A DNA stretch of 64,000 nt from Shewanella halotolerans (GCF_019457535.1 NZ_CP080417.1:372001-436000); one strand, 5' to 3'. Numbered from the stretch's first letter, positions 1 to 8,665 are shown. Notes: generated from the sequence alone by a model not told the origin. Numbers and translations are program-made.

Positions 1-1194
1 GTTGCCTCGCTTGCAGAAACCTATGGCACGCCGCTCTATGTTTATTCGCGCGCGACTCTAGAGCGCCACTGGCATGCCTTCGACAATGCGGTCGCCGACC
101 ATCCCCATATGATCTGCTACGCGGTGAAGGCCAACTCTAACCTGGCGGTGTTGAATGTGTTAGCGCGTCTGGGCAGTGGCTTCGATATCGTCTCCGGCGG
201 CGAGTTGGCAAGAGTATTAGAAGCCGGTGGTGAGGCGAGTAAGGTGGTCTTCTCTGGCGTCGGCAAGACAGTTGCTGAGATGGAGATGGCCTTGGAGGCG
301 GGGATCTACTGCTTCAACGTTGAGTCGGCCGCCGAGCTCGAGCAGCTAAACTTGGTCGCCCTGAGGCTGGGCAAAGTCGCGCCAGTATCACTGCGGGTGA
401 ACCCTGATGTAGATGCCGGTACACACCCTTATATCTCGACCGGCTTGAAAGAGAACAAGTTTGGTATCGCCATGGAAGAGGCCGAGGCAATCTTCCTGCG
501 AGCAAATGAGTTGCCGGGTTTGGCGGTGAAGGGCGCCGATTGCCATATCGGTTCGCAGCTCACCGAGTTACAACCCTTCCTCGATGCCATGGATCGTATG
601 TTAGCCCTCATCGACCGTCTTGCAGAGCAGGGCGTTAAGATCGCTCATCTGGATGTGGGCGGCGGCTTGGGCGTGACCTATGATGGCGAGCAGCCGCCTG
701 AGCCAAGTGCCTACGCCAGTGCCCTACTTGGCAAACTCGCGGGACGCGACCTCAAGCTCATCTTCGAACCGGGCCGCGCCATCGCCGCCAATGCCGGTAT
801 CTTCGTGACTCAGGTGCTCTACCTGAAAGAGAACGCCGAGAAGAATTTCGCCCTGGTTGATGGTGCGATGAACGATCTTATTCGTCCTTCGCTGTATAGC
901 GCCTGGCAGAAGATCATCCCAGTGGTTCCGCGCCCAGGTGACACCCGCCAATATGACGTGGTAGGGCCTGTGTGTGAGACGGGGGACTTCTTAGGCAAAG
1001 ACAGGGCGCTCAACATTGAGGCCAAGGATCTGCTGGCGGTACGCTCGTCGGGCGCCTATGGCTTTACCATGGCATCAAATTATAACTCTCGCCCCCGCGC
1101 CGCAGAGGTGATGGTGGATGGCGATCGTCATTATTTGGTGAGAGAGCGAGAAAAAGTCGCGCAATTGTGGCAAGGTGAACAACTCCTCCCTTAA
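1..1194 (+). CDS. lysA: diaminopimelate decarboxylase, 5' end outside window
   Basis: Catalyses decarboxylation of meso-diaminopimelate to L-lysine, the last step of lysine biosynthesis; cytosolic and PLP-dependent. The frame is open from base 1, so the N-terminus lies outside the window and the first ATG at 109 is internal. YAVKANSN carries the PLP-binding lysine, followed by the TIM-barrel glycine motif GGGLGV, the FEPGR phosphate-binding motif, CETGDFL with the active-site cysteine, and GAYGFTMASNYN near the C-terminus. This matches fold-type III decarboxylases. It is followed by dapF, which makes its substrate, after a 37-bp gap, so the two are probably co-transcribed. Identity is secure; only the start is unknown. 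Confidence 0.97.
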   Translation, partial: VASLAETYGTPLYVYSRATLERHWHAFDNAVADHPHMICYAVKANSNLAVLNVLARLGSGFDIVSGGELARVLEAGGEASKVVFSGVGKTVAEMEMALEAGIYCFNVESAAELEQLNLVALRLGKVAPVSLRVNPDVDAGTHPYISTGLKENKFGIAMEEAEAIFLRANELPGLAVKGADCHIGSQLTELQPFLDAMDRMLALIDRLAEQGVKIAHLDVGGGLGVTYDGEQPPEPSAYASALLGKLAGRDLKLIFEPGRAIAANAGIFVTQVLYLKENAEKNFALVDGAMNDLIRPSLYSAWQKIIPVVPRPGDTRQYDVVGPVCETGDFLGKDRALNIEAKDLLAVRSSGAYGFTMASNYNSRPRAAEVMVDGDRHYLVREREKVAQLWQGEQLLP

Positions 1195-1231
1195 GCAGGG
1201 CAGGCCGGTTACTTTTTGAAGGAAAACACAT

Positions 1232-2071
1232 TTGATCCATTTCACCAAGATGCACGGTTTAGGCAATGACTTTATGGTGGTCGATGGCGTGACGCAGAAC
1301 GTCTATTTCTCGCCCGAGCAGATAAAGCGCTTAGCGGATCGCAACTTCGGCATCGGTTTCGATCAGCTCCTGTTGGTGGAGCCGCCCTATGATCCTGAGC
1401 TGGATTTTCACTATCGCATCTTTAATGCCGATGGCAGCGAAGTCGAGCAGTGTGGCAATGGCGCCCGCTGTTTCGCGCGCTTCGTGAAGAGCAAAGGCTT
1501 AATCAATAAGCAGAAGATTAAGGTCAGTACCTCTTCTGGCAAGATGACCTTGCGTCTTGAGCGTGACGGCAGCGTCACGGTCAACATGGGGATCCCTGTG
1601 CTGGAGCCGAGCCGCATCCCCTTCAATGCTAAGAAGGCGGAGAAGACCTACCTGCTGCAGGCCGATATGCCTGAGGGCATGCAGACCTTCCTATGCGGCG
1701 CCGTGTCTATGGGGAATCCCCACTGTGTGCTCGAGGTCGATGACGTGGTCAACGCCGAGGTCGAGCAGATAGGCGCCCTGCTCACTAAGCATGAACGCTT
1801 CCCCAAGGGGGTGAATGTAGGTTTCATGCAGGTGGTCGATGCAAACCATATTAAACTTAGAGTGTATGAACGCGGCGCGGCCGAGACCTTGGCCTGTGGC
1901 AGCGGCGCCTGTGCGGCCGTGGTCGTGGGCCAACTGCAAGGCAAGCTTGCCAGACGCGTGCGGGTCGACCTTCCCGGTGGTAGCCTAACCATTAATTGGG
2001 AAGGCGAGGGTAAGCCCCTATGGATGACGGGGCCTGCTGAACATGTATACGATGGACAGATACAGCAATGA
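1232..2071 (+). CDS. dapF: diaminopimelate epimerase
   Basis: Interconverts LL- and meso-diaminopimelate, supplying lysine and peptidoglycan synthesis. 279 residues, the usual family length. The two catalytic cysteines are visible in CGNGARC and ACGSGACA, and the start MIHFTKMHGLGNDF is typical. The start codon is TTG, supported by AAGGAAA just upstream and by the conserved N-terminus beginning exactly there. Its stop overlaps the ATG of the DUF484 gene (ATGA), indicating translational coupling. Gene order dapF-DUF484-xerC-HAD matches the enterobacterial dapF-yigA-xerC-yigB operon. Confidence 0.97.
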   Translation: MIHFTKMHGLGNDFMVVDGVTQNVYFSPEQIKRLADRNFGIGFDQLLLVEPPYDPELDFHYRIFNADGSEVEQCGNGARCFARFVKSKGLINKQKIKVSTSSGKMTLRLERDGSVTVNMGIPVLEPSRIPFNAKKAEKTYLLQADMPEGMQTFLCGAVSMGNPHCVLEVDDVVNAEVEQIGALLTKHERFPKGVNVGFMQVVDANHIKLRVYERGAAETLACGSGACAAVVVGQLQGKLARRVRVDLPGGSLTINWEGEGKPLWMTGPAEHVYDGQIQQ

Positions 2072-2706
2072 ATGATGCGATGAACAAAAAAGCCGAGTTG
2101 CCCTTCGATGAAGTCTTGATCCGCGAGTATCTGCTCGACAATCCCGACTTCTTCGCCCGCTACCCCGAGCTGTTGTTGGCGATGCGTATCCCCCATGAGC
2201 AGCGCGGCGCAGTATCCTTGGTGGAACGTCGTCAGGAGATGCTCAGAGCCAGGGTGACCCAGCTGGAGGAGGAGATCACCTCCTTGCTGGCCATGGCCTC
2301 GCGTAACGAACAGATCTATATGTTCAATACCGCCTTGTCGCTCAAGCTGTTGCAGGCAGAGGATCTCGGTGACTTGCGGCAGATACTGTCGAGCGAGTTG
2401 CAGAAACAATTTCAGTTTACCCATGTCCGTTTGATCACTGTCCATGATATCGACAGCGAACTGTCGAACATCTGGAGCGAACGCCTGAAGCAGGGCTACT
2501 ACTTCGGCCGTCTTACCCAGAATGAATCTAAGCGCCTGTTTGGCTGTGAGGTGGGCTCGGTGGCGCTATCTCGCCTGTCACAGCAGTGTGGCCAGGTGAT
2601 CTTTGCCATCGCCAGCCAAGACCCTATGCATTTCCATCCTGAAATGGATAACCTCTTGCTGGATCAGCTAAAACAGTTACTCGACCACCTGCTGCCTAAG
2701 TTGTGA
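2068..2706 (+). CDS. DUF484 family protein (YigA-like)
   Basis: 212-residue cytosolic protein of the DUF484 family, whose members are predicted to have a GAF-like fold; the biochemical role is not established. The N-terminal segment has a YLLDNPDFFARYPELL motif, and VSLVERRQEMLRARVTQLEEEI looks like a short coiled coil. It overlaps the dapF stop by 4 bp and is followed 5-8 bp later by xerC, so it is translated as part of that operon. The family assignment rests on the N-terminal motif and conserved synteny. Function is unknown. Confidence 0.85.
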   Translation: MNDAMNKKAELPFDEVLIREYLLDNPDFFARYPELLLAMRIPHEQRGAVSLVERRQEMLRARVTQLEEEITSLLAMASRNEQIYMFNTALSLKLLQAEDLGDLRQILSSELQKQFQFTHVRLITVHDIDSELSNIWSERLKQGYYFGRLTQNESKRLFGCEVGSVALSRLSQQCGQVIFAIASQDPMHFHPEMDNLLLDQLKQLLDHLLPKL

Positions 2707-2713
2707 GGCCGTG

Positions 2714-3607
2714 ATGTCTGACGACTGGGTGCAGGAATTTGTCTCATATCTGGTCAGTGAGCGGCAGCTCTCTCCCCATACGGTCAGAAACTATCGCTTC
2801 GAGCTCGAGCGGGTCGGCGAACTCCTCCCTGAGAATTTTATCTGGGCAGAGGTCAGCGACGAACAGCTGCAAGCCGTACTCAATAAACTGCACCGCAAGG
2901 GGCTGGGGCCTCGCTCCATCGCCCTGACGCTGTCGGCCTTAAAGCAGTTTTGTTATTATCTGCTGCAAGAGGGCTATATCAAAAAAGATCCCTGCCTCAA
3001 CCTCAGCGCGCCCAAACAGCAAAAGCCTCTGCCTAAGAATATGGATCTCGACTCCGTGACCCACCTTCTGTCAATCGAAGGGGACGACCCGCTAGCGCTG
3101 AGAGATAAGGCGATCATGGAGCTGTTCTACTCTTCGGGCCTGCGTCTGGCTGAGCTGGCGGCCCTGGATACCCGAGACATCGCCAGTGGCGAGCATCAGG
3201 TCAAGGTCATGGGTAAGGGCAGCAAGGAGCGTATCGTTCCCATTGGCCGCATGGCACTGAGTGCCATCGACGACTGGCTAAAGGTGCGAGCAAGCCTGCC
3301 CTGTGAGGACGATGCCCTGTTTGTCACAGCAAAGGGCAAGCGCCTTGCCCACAGGAGCATACAGGCCAGGCTAAACAAGTGGGGCCAGCAGCAGGGGTTA
3401 AATGCCCGGGTGCATCCCCATAAGCTGCGCCACTCCTTTGCAACCCATATGCTGGAATCCAGCGCCGATCTCAGGGCGGTGCAGGAACTGCTGGGTCACG
3501 CCAACTTGTCTACCACTCAGGTATACACTAGCCTGGATTTTCAACATCTAGCCAAAGTCTACGACGGCGCTCATCCCAGGGCGAAGAAGCGAGGTGGTAA
3601 TGGTTAG
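2714..3607 (+). CDS. xerC: tyrosine site-specific recombinase XerC
   Basis: With XerD, resolves chromosome dimers at dif. An N-terminal SAM-like core-binding domain (residues about 1-90, EFVSYLVSERQLSPHT) precedes the catalytic domain. Catalytic residues visible: Arg in SSGLRLAEL, Lys in GKGSKER, HxxR in HPHKLRHSF, His in LLGHANL and the nucleophilic Tyr in TTQVYTS. About 297 residues, normal for XerC. I prefer ATG 2714 over GTG 2711 because of GAGG at 2705-2708. XerC rather than XerD is inferred from position in the dapF operon. It overlaps the next gene. Confidence 0.95.
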   Translation: MSDDWVQEFVSYLVSERQLSPHTVRNYRFELERVGELLPENFIWAEVSDEQLQAVLNKLHRKGLGPRSIALTLSALKQFCYYLLQEGYIKKDPCLNLSAPKQQKPLPKNMDLDSVTHLLSIEGDDPLALRDKAIMELFYSSGLRLAELAALDTRDIASGEHQVKVMGKGSKERIVPIGRMALSAIDDWLKVRASLPCEDDALFVTAKGKRLAHRSIQARLNKWGQQQGLNARVHPHKLRHSFATHMLESSADLRAVQELLGHANLSTTQVYTSLDFQHLAKVYDGAHPRAKKRGGNG

Positions 3608-4322
3608 TGTGGCGATAGGTCTGCGACCCTTTAAGGCGATCAGTTTCGATCTGGATGATACCCTGTATGACAACCGGCCCATCATCATGGCCGCCGAGCA
3701 GCGCCTGCTAAGCTATCTGGCTGAATGTCATCCATTGACCCAAGATTGGAGCCTGGATGATTGGCAGGCATTGAAGCGCAGTCTGATAAGACAGTGCCCA
3801 AGTCTGGCCCACGACACCTCAGCCGCGCGCCTGGTGACCCTGGAGCAGGGGCTGATAACCTTAGGTTACGCCAAGACGACGGCCTGTGAGGCAGCGCAGC
3901 AGGCCCTGACTTACTTTGTCGAGCAGCGCTCCGACTTTAGCGTCGCGCCCGAGGTGATCGCCAAGCTCGCTCGCCTGGCACAGCACTATCCCTTGGTTGG
4001 CATCACCAACGGCAATGTCGATGCCCAGCGGATTGGACTGGGTGAGGTGCTGGAGTTCGTCCTGCATCCCGGCAATGGCACACGAATGAAACCCTACCCA
4101 GATATGTTCTATCAGGCCTGCCAACGGCTGGATATCGGCTGTCATGAGCTCTTGCACCTTGGCGACAGCTTTAAGGCCGATGTACAGGGGGCTCGTCGCG
4201 CGGGTTGCCAGGCCGCCTGGCTGAATCCGGCCTTCGATAGAGAGCCAAGTGAGCCTGGTTTGGGCTGTTTGCCTCATATTACCTGTACAGATCTTGACGA
4301 TCTGCTAGCCCTTATCGACTAG
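3600..4322 (+). CDS. yigB: HAD-superfamily phosphatase, YigB type
   Basis: Haloacid dehalogenase-like hydrolase. In E. coli YigB dephosphorylates FMN and other small phosphoesters. Motif I is FDLDDTLYDN, motif II threonine is in VGITNGN, and motif III/IV is LHLGDSFKADVQGARRAG. The cap domain lies between motifs I and II (C1 type). The start is taken at ATG 3600, 5 nt after GAGG and inside the xerC coding end; GTG 3594 would add two residues. It closes the dapF-DUF484-xerC operon. The substrate is not deducible from sequence. Confidence 0.88.
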   Translation: MVSVAIGLRPFKAISFDLDDTLYDNRPIIMAAEQRLLSYLAECHPLTQDWSLDDWQALKRSLIRQCPSLAHDTSAARLVTLEQGLITLGYAKTTACEAAQQALTYFVEQRSDFSVAPEVIAKLARLAQHYPLVGITNGNVDAQRIGLGEVLEFVLHPGNGTRMKPYPDMFYQACQRLDIGCHELLHLGDSFKADVQGARRAGCQAAWLNPAFDREPSEPGLGCLPHITCTDLDDLLALID

Positions 4323-4423
4323 GCTCGTCAGTCACTTATTTGTACTTTTCGGCTAACCATCACAGTCAGTTAACCTTAATTCCTCTATTGTCGGTGCTCA
4401 TATTTCAAGGATAGAGAGGATAT

Positions 4424-4999
4424 ATGCGCACAAGGTTACTTCCCCTTTTGCTGTTGGCGTGGACGACGCCTGTATTTGCCCATGGGATCACCCATGGTGC
4501 GGGCTTCATGACCGGCTTTAATCATCCGGTGCTTGGTTTCGATCACCTGCTGGCCATGCTGAGTGTGGGCCTGTTGAGTACCCAGTTGGGTGGTCGGGCG
4601 ATCTGGACGGTACCGCTGGCCTTTATGGCCTTCATGTTAGTCGGGGGCATCCTTGGCCTTTACGGTGTGGCTTTGCCCTGGGTTGAGCTGGGGATCGCCC
4701 TGTCTGTGTTGCTGCTTGGTCTGGCCATCGCCTTGGGCAGACATATTCCGTTGCTGCTCGCCATGGGGTTTGTGGGGCTGTTTGCTATCTTTCATGGTCA
4801 TGCCCACGGCGCCGAGATGCCGGCCTTAGCCAGCCCGGTGCTCTATGCGCTTGGTTTCCTTACGGGAACCGCTGTGATCCATCTGCTCGGTGTGGCGCTT
4901 GGCATCATAATGCAGCAGCTGAGCCGTAAGCTGCCGCTGCTGCGTCTCAGTGGCGGCGTGATCGCCTTGGTCGGTGGTTATCTGATTATCGGCGTCTAG
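4424..4999 (+). CDS. HupE/UreJ family membrane protein
   Basis: 191-residue integral membrane protein with a signal peptide ending in VFA-HG and about six hydrophobic helices. It shows the HupE/UreJ signatures HPxxGxDHxLAM (HPVLGFDHLLAML, about residues 31-43) and FHGHAHGAE (about residues 124-132), histidine-rich motifs of this Ni/Co-permease-like family. Family members accompany NiFe hydrogenase or urease genes, but none is present here, so this is an orphan. It has a strong AGAGAGGA ribosome site and a terminator immediately downstream, so it appears monocistronic. Metal transport is an inference from the family. Confidence 0.85.
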   Translation: MRTRLLPLLLLAWTTPVFAHGITHGAGFMTGFNHPVLGFDHLLAMLSVGLLSTQLGGRAIWTVPLAFMAFMLVGGILGLYGVALPWVELGIALSVLLLGLAIALGRHIPLLLAMGFVGLFAIFHGHAHGAEMPALASPVLYALGFLTGTAVIHLLGVALGIIMQQLSRKLPLLRLSGGVIALVGGYLIIGV

Positions 5000-5013
5000 G
5001 GCACCGATTGGAT

Positions 5014-5037
5014 AGGGGCGCTGATTGCCGCGCCCCT
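5014..5037 (+). terminator. hairpin after the hupE-like gene
   Basis: Stem AGGGGCGC / GCGCCCCT with an 8-nt loop, starting 14 bp after the stop codon and followed by a short pyrimidine tail (TCTCTTGC). Probably the transcription end of the single-gene unit. Confidence 0.6.
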
Positions 5038-5063
5038 TCTCTTGCTAAGTGATAGATAACTAA

Positions 5064-5115
5064 GCTTTAAATAGCTAATTGTTAAATAGCTATGTTTTAA
5101 ATAGCTATGTTTTAG
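5064..5115. repeat. about four imperfect 15-bp tandem repeats
   Basis: Consecutive units CTTTAAATAGCTAATT, GTTAAATAGCTATGT, TTTAAATAGCTATGT and a decayed TTTAGATCGCTAGGG. They fill the convergent gap between the hupE-like gene and ytfE, and the last unit runs into the 3' end of ytfE. The repeat probably arose by slippage; no function is evident. Confidence 0.6.
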
Positions 5116-5828
5116 ATCGCTAGGGTCTTAGGGAAGAGGATGTTGTTCTCGATATGTATGTGCTGCTGCAGATCGGCGACAAACTCCTTCAGGGTAGCGT
5201 AGCAGATGCGCCAGGTGGTACAGGCTTGGGCCGGCGGCGTGAAGTTGTTGGTGAGGGCCCTCAGGCGCTCGACAATCTCGCTGGCCTCATCGTGTTCATG
5301 TTCCATGGCGTTGATGGGGTTGCCTATGTGACCGAAACAGCCGCTCACCTGTTCGCCCGCTGCCATGGCGCGGATGGCGGGGAAGAGGATCTGTTCCTCC
5401 TTCATCAGGTGGGGCATGAGATCTTCTATCAGGGCACGCACCCAGCCGGCAAAGGGTTTTATCTCGTCATAATGCTCGCCGTGGGCGCGCACCATCTTCT
5501 GGCTATATTCGATAAGCAGTGGCGCCTTCTCACGCACATAGTCGTGGTGCGTCGCCTCAATGTAGTCGATCAGCTCGCCTAAGGGTAACTGATTCAGGCT
5601 ATCCTCTTGCATCCCTTCTGCCTTCACGGCCTGCAGCGCCGCCTCTACCTCCACCAGGGCGATGCCCGCCCGATCACAGGCCTTTGCCAGGGTGCGCTTG
5701 CCGCCGCAGCAGAAATCGATACCAAATTGGCTGAAGACGTGGGCGCGTCGAAAGTCGCCGGCCACTAGGCTGCCAACTGTCTCTTCGGCAAATTCTGAGG
5801 CCAGTGGGGACTGTGTAGATAAAGACAT
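5112..5828 (-). CDS. ytfE: iron-sulfur cluster repair di-iron protein (YtfE/ScdA/RIC)
   Basis: Repairs Fe-S clusters damaged by nitric oxide or oxidants; cytosolic. The N-terminal ScdA_N (DUF542) domain has the invariant cysteine pair in FGIDFCCGGKRTL (about residues 35-47). A hemerythrin-like domain follows, with ligand histidines in ATHHDYV, RAHGEHYDEI, LMPHLMKEEQILFP, MEHEHDEA and QQHIHIENNILFP. 238 residues, slightly longer than E. coli YtfE. A GGAG ribosome site sits 7 nt from the ATG. The leader contains an NsrR-like dyad, consistent with induction by nitrosative stress. Confidence 0.93.
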   Translation of the reverse strand: MSLSTQSPLASEFAEETVGSLVAGDFRRAHVFSQFGIDFCCGGKRTLAKACDRAGIALVEVEAALQAVKAEGMQEDSLNQLPLGELIDYIEATHHDYVREKAPLLIEYSQKMVRAHGEHYDEIKPFAGWVRALIEDLMPHLMKEEQILFPAIRAMAAGEQVSGCFGHIGNPINAMEHEHDEASEIVERLRALTNNFTPPAQACTTWRICYATLKEFVADLQQHIHIENNILFPKTLAI

Positions 5829-5843
5829 GGTGACTCCAATTTA

Positions 5844-5868
5844 AAAGCTGTATTTTATAAGTGTGTTT
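5844..5868 (-). promoter_or_regulatory. possible NsrR operator upstream of ytfE
   Basis: The A/T-rich dyad AAAGCTGTATTTTATAAGTG (continuing TGTTT) lies 16 bp upstream of the ytfE start. Its left half AAGCTGTATTT matches the AAGNTGYATTT half-site of gammaproteobacterial NsrR operators; the right half is degenerate. NsrR control of ytfE is well known in related bacteria. The match is by eye only. Confidence 0.4.
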
Positions 5869-6035
5869 AGATGGTAGAGAGGTTACCGGGTAAATTCAAC
5901 GTAAACTTGAGTGTTTTACTCGGGATTATTGATTTAGTTGAGGCAGATCATGATTTACGTGTTAAGCCGTGGGCCTAAGGTGAGGGATTGATTGCAGAGT
6001 TGTGTGACGGAGCGGGGAATGAAGCGGCTTAAAGC

Positions 6036-6067
6036 AAAACGGGCTCACCATCGCTGGCGAGCCCGTT
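6036..6067 (-). terminator. rho-independent terminator of dusB-fis
   Basis: On the minus strand, stem AACGGGCTC / GAGCCCGTT with a 12-nt loop is followed by TTGCTTT. It begins 24 bp after the fis stop. The rest of 5829-6090 holds only the ytfE leader and no further gene. Confidence 0.8.
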
Positions 6068-6090
6068 CAATACAGCTGACTAAGACAGTC

Positions 6091-6396
6091 TTAGTTCATG
6101 CCATACTTCTTTAATTTCTTACGCAGAGTACCACGGTTGATGCCTAGCATGTTGGCCGCGCGAGTCTGGTTACCACGAGTGTGTTGCATGATGATATCTA
6201 GTAGAGGTGCTTCAACTTCACATAACACCATTTCATAAACTTCTTCGGCTTCCTGGCCGTCCATTTGAGCGAAAAAGTTAGTTACTGCGCGCTTCACTGC
6301 GTCACGAAGTAACTGAGGCTTGATAGTGCCGTTAGCGGTTTCGATTTTGCCTACGGTAAGCTGATGAGCTTCTGGTTGAGTTGTCTGATCAAACAT
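6091..6396 (-). CDS. fis: nucleoid-associated DNA-binding protein Fis
   Basis: Small homodimeric DNA-bending protein that activates rRNA and tRNA promoters and shapes the nucleoid. 101 residues (98 in E. coli). The C-terminal helix-turn-helix TRGNQTRAANMLGINRGTL followed by RKKLKKYGMN is nearly invariant in the family. It is downstream of dusB with a 17-bp gap, the conserved dusB-fis operon, so transcription starts from the dusB promoter. Identification is secure. Confidence 0.98.
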   Translation of the reverse strand: MFDQTTQPEAHQLTVGKIETANGTIKPQLLRDAVKRAVTNFFAQMDGQEAEEVYEMVLCEVEAPLLDIIMQHTRGNQTRAANMLGINRGTLRKKLKKYGMN

Positions 6397-6413
6397 TCGT
6401 ATTCTGCTCTTTA

Positions 6414-7382
6414 TTAATTCTTTACTAATTCATCAAAATAACGCTCCAACATGGAACGTTGTTCTTCAACAGTTTCCAGCCGATTGAAGTCGGCTCTGAA
6501 AGATCTCTGCGCTTCTTGGTCCAGATACCATCCAACATGCTTTCTGGCGATACGTAACCCTTTGTATTCGCCATATAATGCATATAAATTCTTGAGGTGT
6601 TCCAGCATCACTTGACGCTTTTCGTCCACTTCAATGGGCGCTAGCTTATTACCTGTTTCCAAGTAATGTTGGATCTCTCTGAATAGCCAAGGCCGTCCTT
6701 GAGCGCCTCTTCCTATCATCACGGCATCTGCGCCCGTGTAGTCCAGCACGTAACGTGCCTTCTCCGGGGTACAGATATCGCCATTTGCGACAACTGGAAT
6801 AGAGACATTCTGTTTAATCGCACGAATCGTGTCGTACTCGGCGTCGCCTTTGTACATGCATTGTCGCGTACGGCCATGGACCGCGAGCGAGGCAATGCCA
6901 CAATCTTGCGCAATTTGAGCTATGTGAACGCCATTTCGGTGTTCGGGTGCCCATCCGGTGCGAATCTTCAGGGTGACAGGTACATCCACAGCGGCAACGA
7001 CAGCCTGTAAAATTGCTTTTACCAGCTCTGGTTGCTGCAGTAGGGCCGAACCTGCCAACTTCTTATTCACTTTTTTTGCAGGACACCCCATGTTGATATC
7101 GATGATCTGTGCGCCCTGTTGTACGTTAACAAGGGCGGCATGGGCCATCATATCGGGGTCGGCACCTGCAATTTGTACTGAGCGAATCCCATCTTCACCA
7201 GCGTGTGCCATGCGCTGTCGGCTCTTGTCCGTGTCCCAGACCTCGGGATTGGACGAAAGCATCTCTGATACGGCCAGGGCGGCACCGTAGCGTAAACAGA
7301 GATTTCGGAAGGGTTGGTCGGTGACTCCTGCCATAGGAGCCACGATCAGCTGATTCTTCAGTTGATAGGGTCCAATCTGCAT
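6414..7382 (-). CDS. dusB: tRNA-dihydrouridine synthase B
   Basis: FMN-dependent reductase that forms dihydrouridine in tRNA. 322 residues. The TIM barrel shows MAGVTDQPFRNL near the N-terminus, the Dus signature DINMGCPAKKVNKKLAGSAL with the catalytic cysteine, KIRTGW, HGRTRQCMYKG, and GIGRG-like MIGRGAQGRPW. The C-terminal helical domain is present. It is the first gene of the dusB-fis operon. The promoter upstream has a G/C-rich discriminator, as expected for growth-rate-regulated fis expression. Confidence 0.97.
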   Translation of the reverse strand: MQIGPYQLKNQLIVAPMAGVTDQPFRNLCLRYGAALAVSEMLSSNPEVWDTDKSRQRMAHAGEDGIRSVQIAGADPDMMAHAALVNVQQGAQIIDINMGCPAKKVNKKLAGSALLQQPELVKAILQAVVAAVDVPVTLKIRTGWAPEHRNGVHIAQIAQDCGIASLAVHGRTRQCMYKGDAEYDTIRAIKQNVSIPVVANGDICTPEKARYVLDYTGADAVMIGRGAQGRPWLFREIQHYLETGNKLAPIEVDEKRQVMLEHLKNLYALYGEYKGLRIARKHVGWYLDQEAQRSFRADFNRLETVEEQRSMLERYFDELVKN

Positions 7383-7415
7383 TAATCATCACACCTTGCG
7401 CTTCAAAGGGGCGCT

Positions 7416-7444
7416 ATAGTACGCCTTTTTCAAGCCTGTGAAAA
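7416..7444 (-). promoter_or_regulatory. dusB-fis promoter with G/C-rich discriminator
   Basis: On the minus strand a -10 hexamer TACTAT (7416-7421) is followed by AGCGCCCC, with a weak -35 TTTTCA (7439-7444) at 17-bp spacing. An alternative -35, TTGACC, lies slightly upstream. A G/C-rich discriminator is the hallmark of stringently controlled promoters such as E. coli fis. Confidence 0.5.
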
Positions 7445-7533
7445 GGTCAATAAATGACCTGAGAGCAACTTTTTTGCTTGACTTTTGCGAGGTGAGAAGT
7501 CTGTGGCGGCCTTGCGGCCGCTGGCTTTTACCC

Positions 7534-8415
7534 CTATTTGCGTCTGCCTGTCAAGCGGCTCCAATCCTCTTTGTGAACTGGTGCGTCCATGTCAAACCAC
7601 TGGGCATAATGCTGGCTGATCTCGTCGGCCTGTTCCTTTAGTAAGCCAGAGAGTGCCAGCAGGCCACCGGGCTGAACTTTCTCGGCGATCAGCGGTGCCA
7701 GTTCGCGTAGCGGTCCGGCAAGAATGTTGGCCACCAGAACCTCTGCCTTAAGATCGGCAGGCTGGTCCTCTGGCAGATAGAGGTCGAGCTTGTCGGCCAC
7801 CTGGTTGCGCTCGGCGTTGGCCTTAGAGGCCTCGATCGCTTGGTAGTCGATGTCGATACCTGTGACCTTGGCGGCGCCTAACTTGAGCGCGGCGACCGCG
7901 AGAATGCCTGAGCCGCAGCCAAAATCGATCGCTTCTTTACCTTGTAAATCCAGGCCGTCTAACCATTCCAGGCACAGGGCGGTAGTAGGGTGGGTGCCGG
8001 TGCCGAACGCCAGGCCGGGATCCAGCATGACGTTGACTGCTTCTGGGTCGGGCACTTCGCGCCAGCTTGGGCAGATCCACAGGCGACGACCAAATTGGAT
8101 CGGGTGGAAGTTGTCCATCCACTCTCTTTCCCAGTCCTTGTCTTCGACCTGCTCAATCTTATGGCTAAAGTCGGCGCCTAAATAAGGTTGCAACTTGAGC
8201 ATCTCTACCACGGGCGCCAGATCATAGTCGGCCTCGAACAGGGCGGTGATTACTGTGTGGCTCCAGAGCGGGGTCTCACCCAGGTTAGGCTCGTAGATTG
8301 GGGTGTCTTTACCATCTTCATAGGTGATCGACAGCGAACCCAGCTCCATCAGCATGTCGCTGAGTTGCTCGGCGTGTTGGTTATCTGTGTCTATCTTTAA
8401 CTGGATCCAGGCCAT
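7534..8415 (-). CDS. prmA: ribosomal protein L11 methyltransferase
   Basis: SAM-dependent trimethylation of ribosomal protein L11. 293 residues. An N-terminal substrate-recognition domain (MAWIQLKIDTDNQHAE) precedes a Rossmann methyltransferase domain with motif I IDFGCGSGILAVAALKLGA, GTGTHPTTALCLEWL before it, and post-motif VANILAGPL. It is transcribed convergently in order with dusB-fis but has a 151-bp gap before dusB, so it is probably a separate unit. 7506-7521 holds a G/C-rich hairpin (GCGGCC-TTGC-GGCCGC) without a T-tract. Confidence 0.97.
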   Translation of the reverse strand: MAWIQLKIDTDNQHAEQLSDMLMELGSLSITYEDGKDTPIYEPNLGETPLWSHTVITALFEADYDLAPVVEMLKLQPYLGADFSHKIEQVEDKDWEREWMDNFHPIQFGRRLWICPSWREVPDPEAVNVMLDPGLAFGTGTHPTTALCLEWLDGLDLQGKEAIDFGCGSGILAVAALKLGAAKVTGIDIDYQAIEASKANAERNQVADKLDLYLPEDQPADLKAEVLVANILAGPLRELAPLIAEKVQPGGLLALSGLLKEQADEISQHYAQWFDMDAPVHKEDWSRLTGRRK

Positions 8416-8649
8416 GGGATCTTCTCTCTAAGGTCAATATAAGGTCAATAATGGCCCTATTGTAAACCAAGCCTAAGGCAAAGGCCGAGGAATCTGTGCC
8501 GAAACTGAGATTTGTGGGATTTAGCATCTAAATTCAATCGGTTATTTTGACTTGCTTGTGACTGATTGTGTTGTTTGAAATAAGTGTTTAAATTACTGAT
8601 TATTATTGGTTAATTGGTTTTACCTTTGTTTCGTTATGGGCGGATTGTT

Positions 8650-8665
8650 TGTGATCGACGTCAAA
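8650..8665. promoter_or_regulatory. possible CRP site upstream of the fumarate reductase operon
   Basis: TGTGATCGACGTCAAA matches 9 of 10 core positions of TGTGA-N6-TCACA. It lies about 110 bp upstream of the first cytochrome b start in the 357-bp gap 8416-8772, which holds no gene. In Shewanella CRP is the main activator of anaerobic respiration genes, including fumarate reduction. Assigned by eye. Confidence 0.5.
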
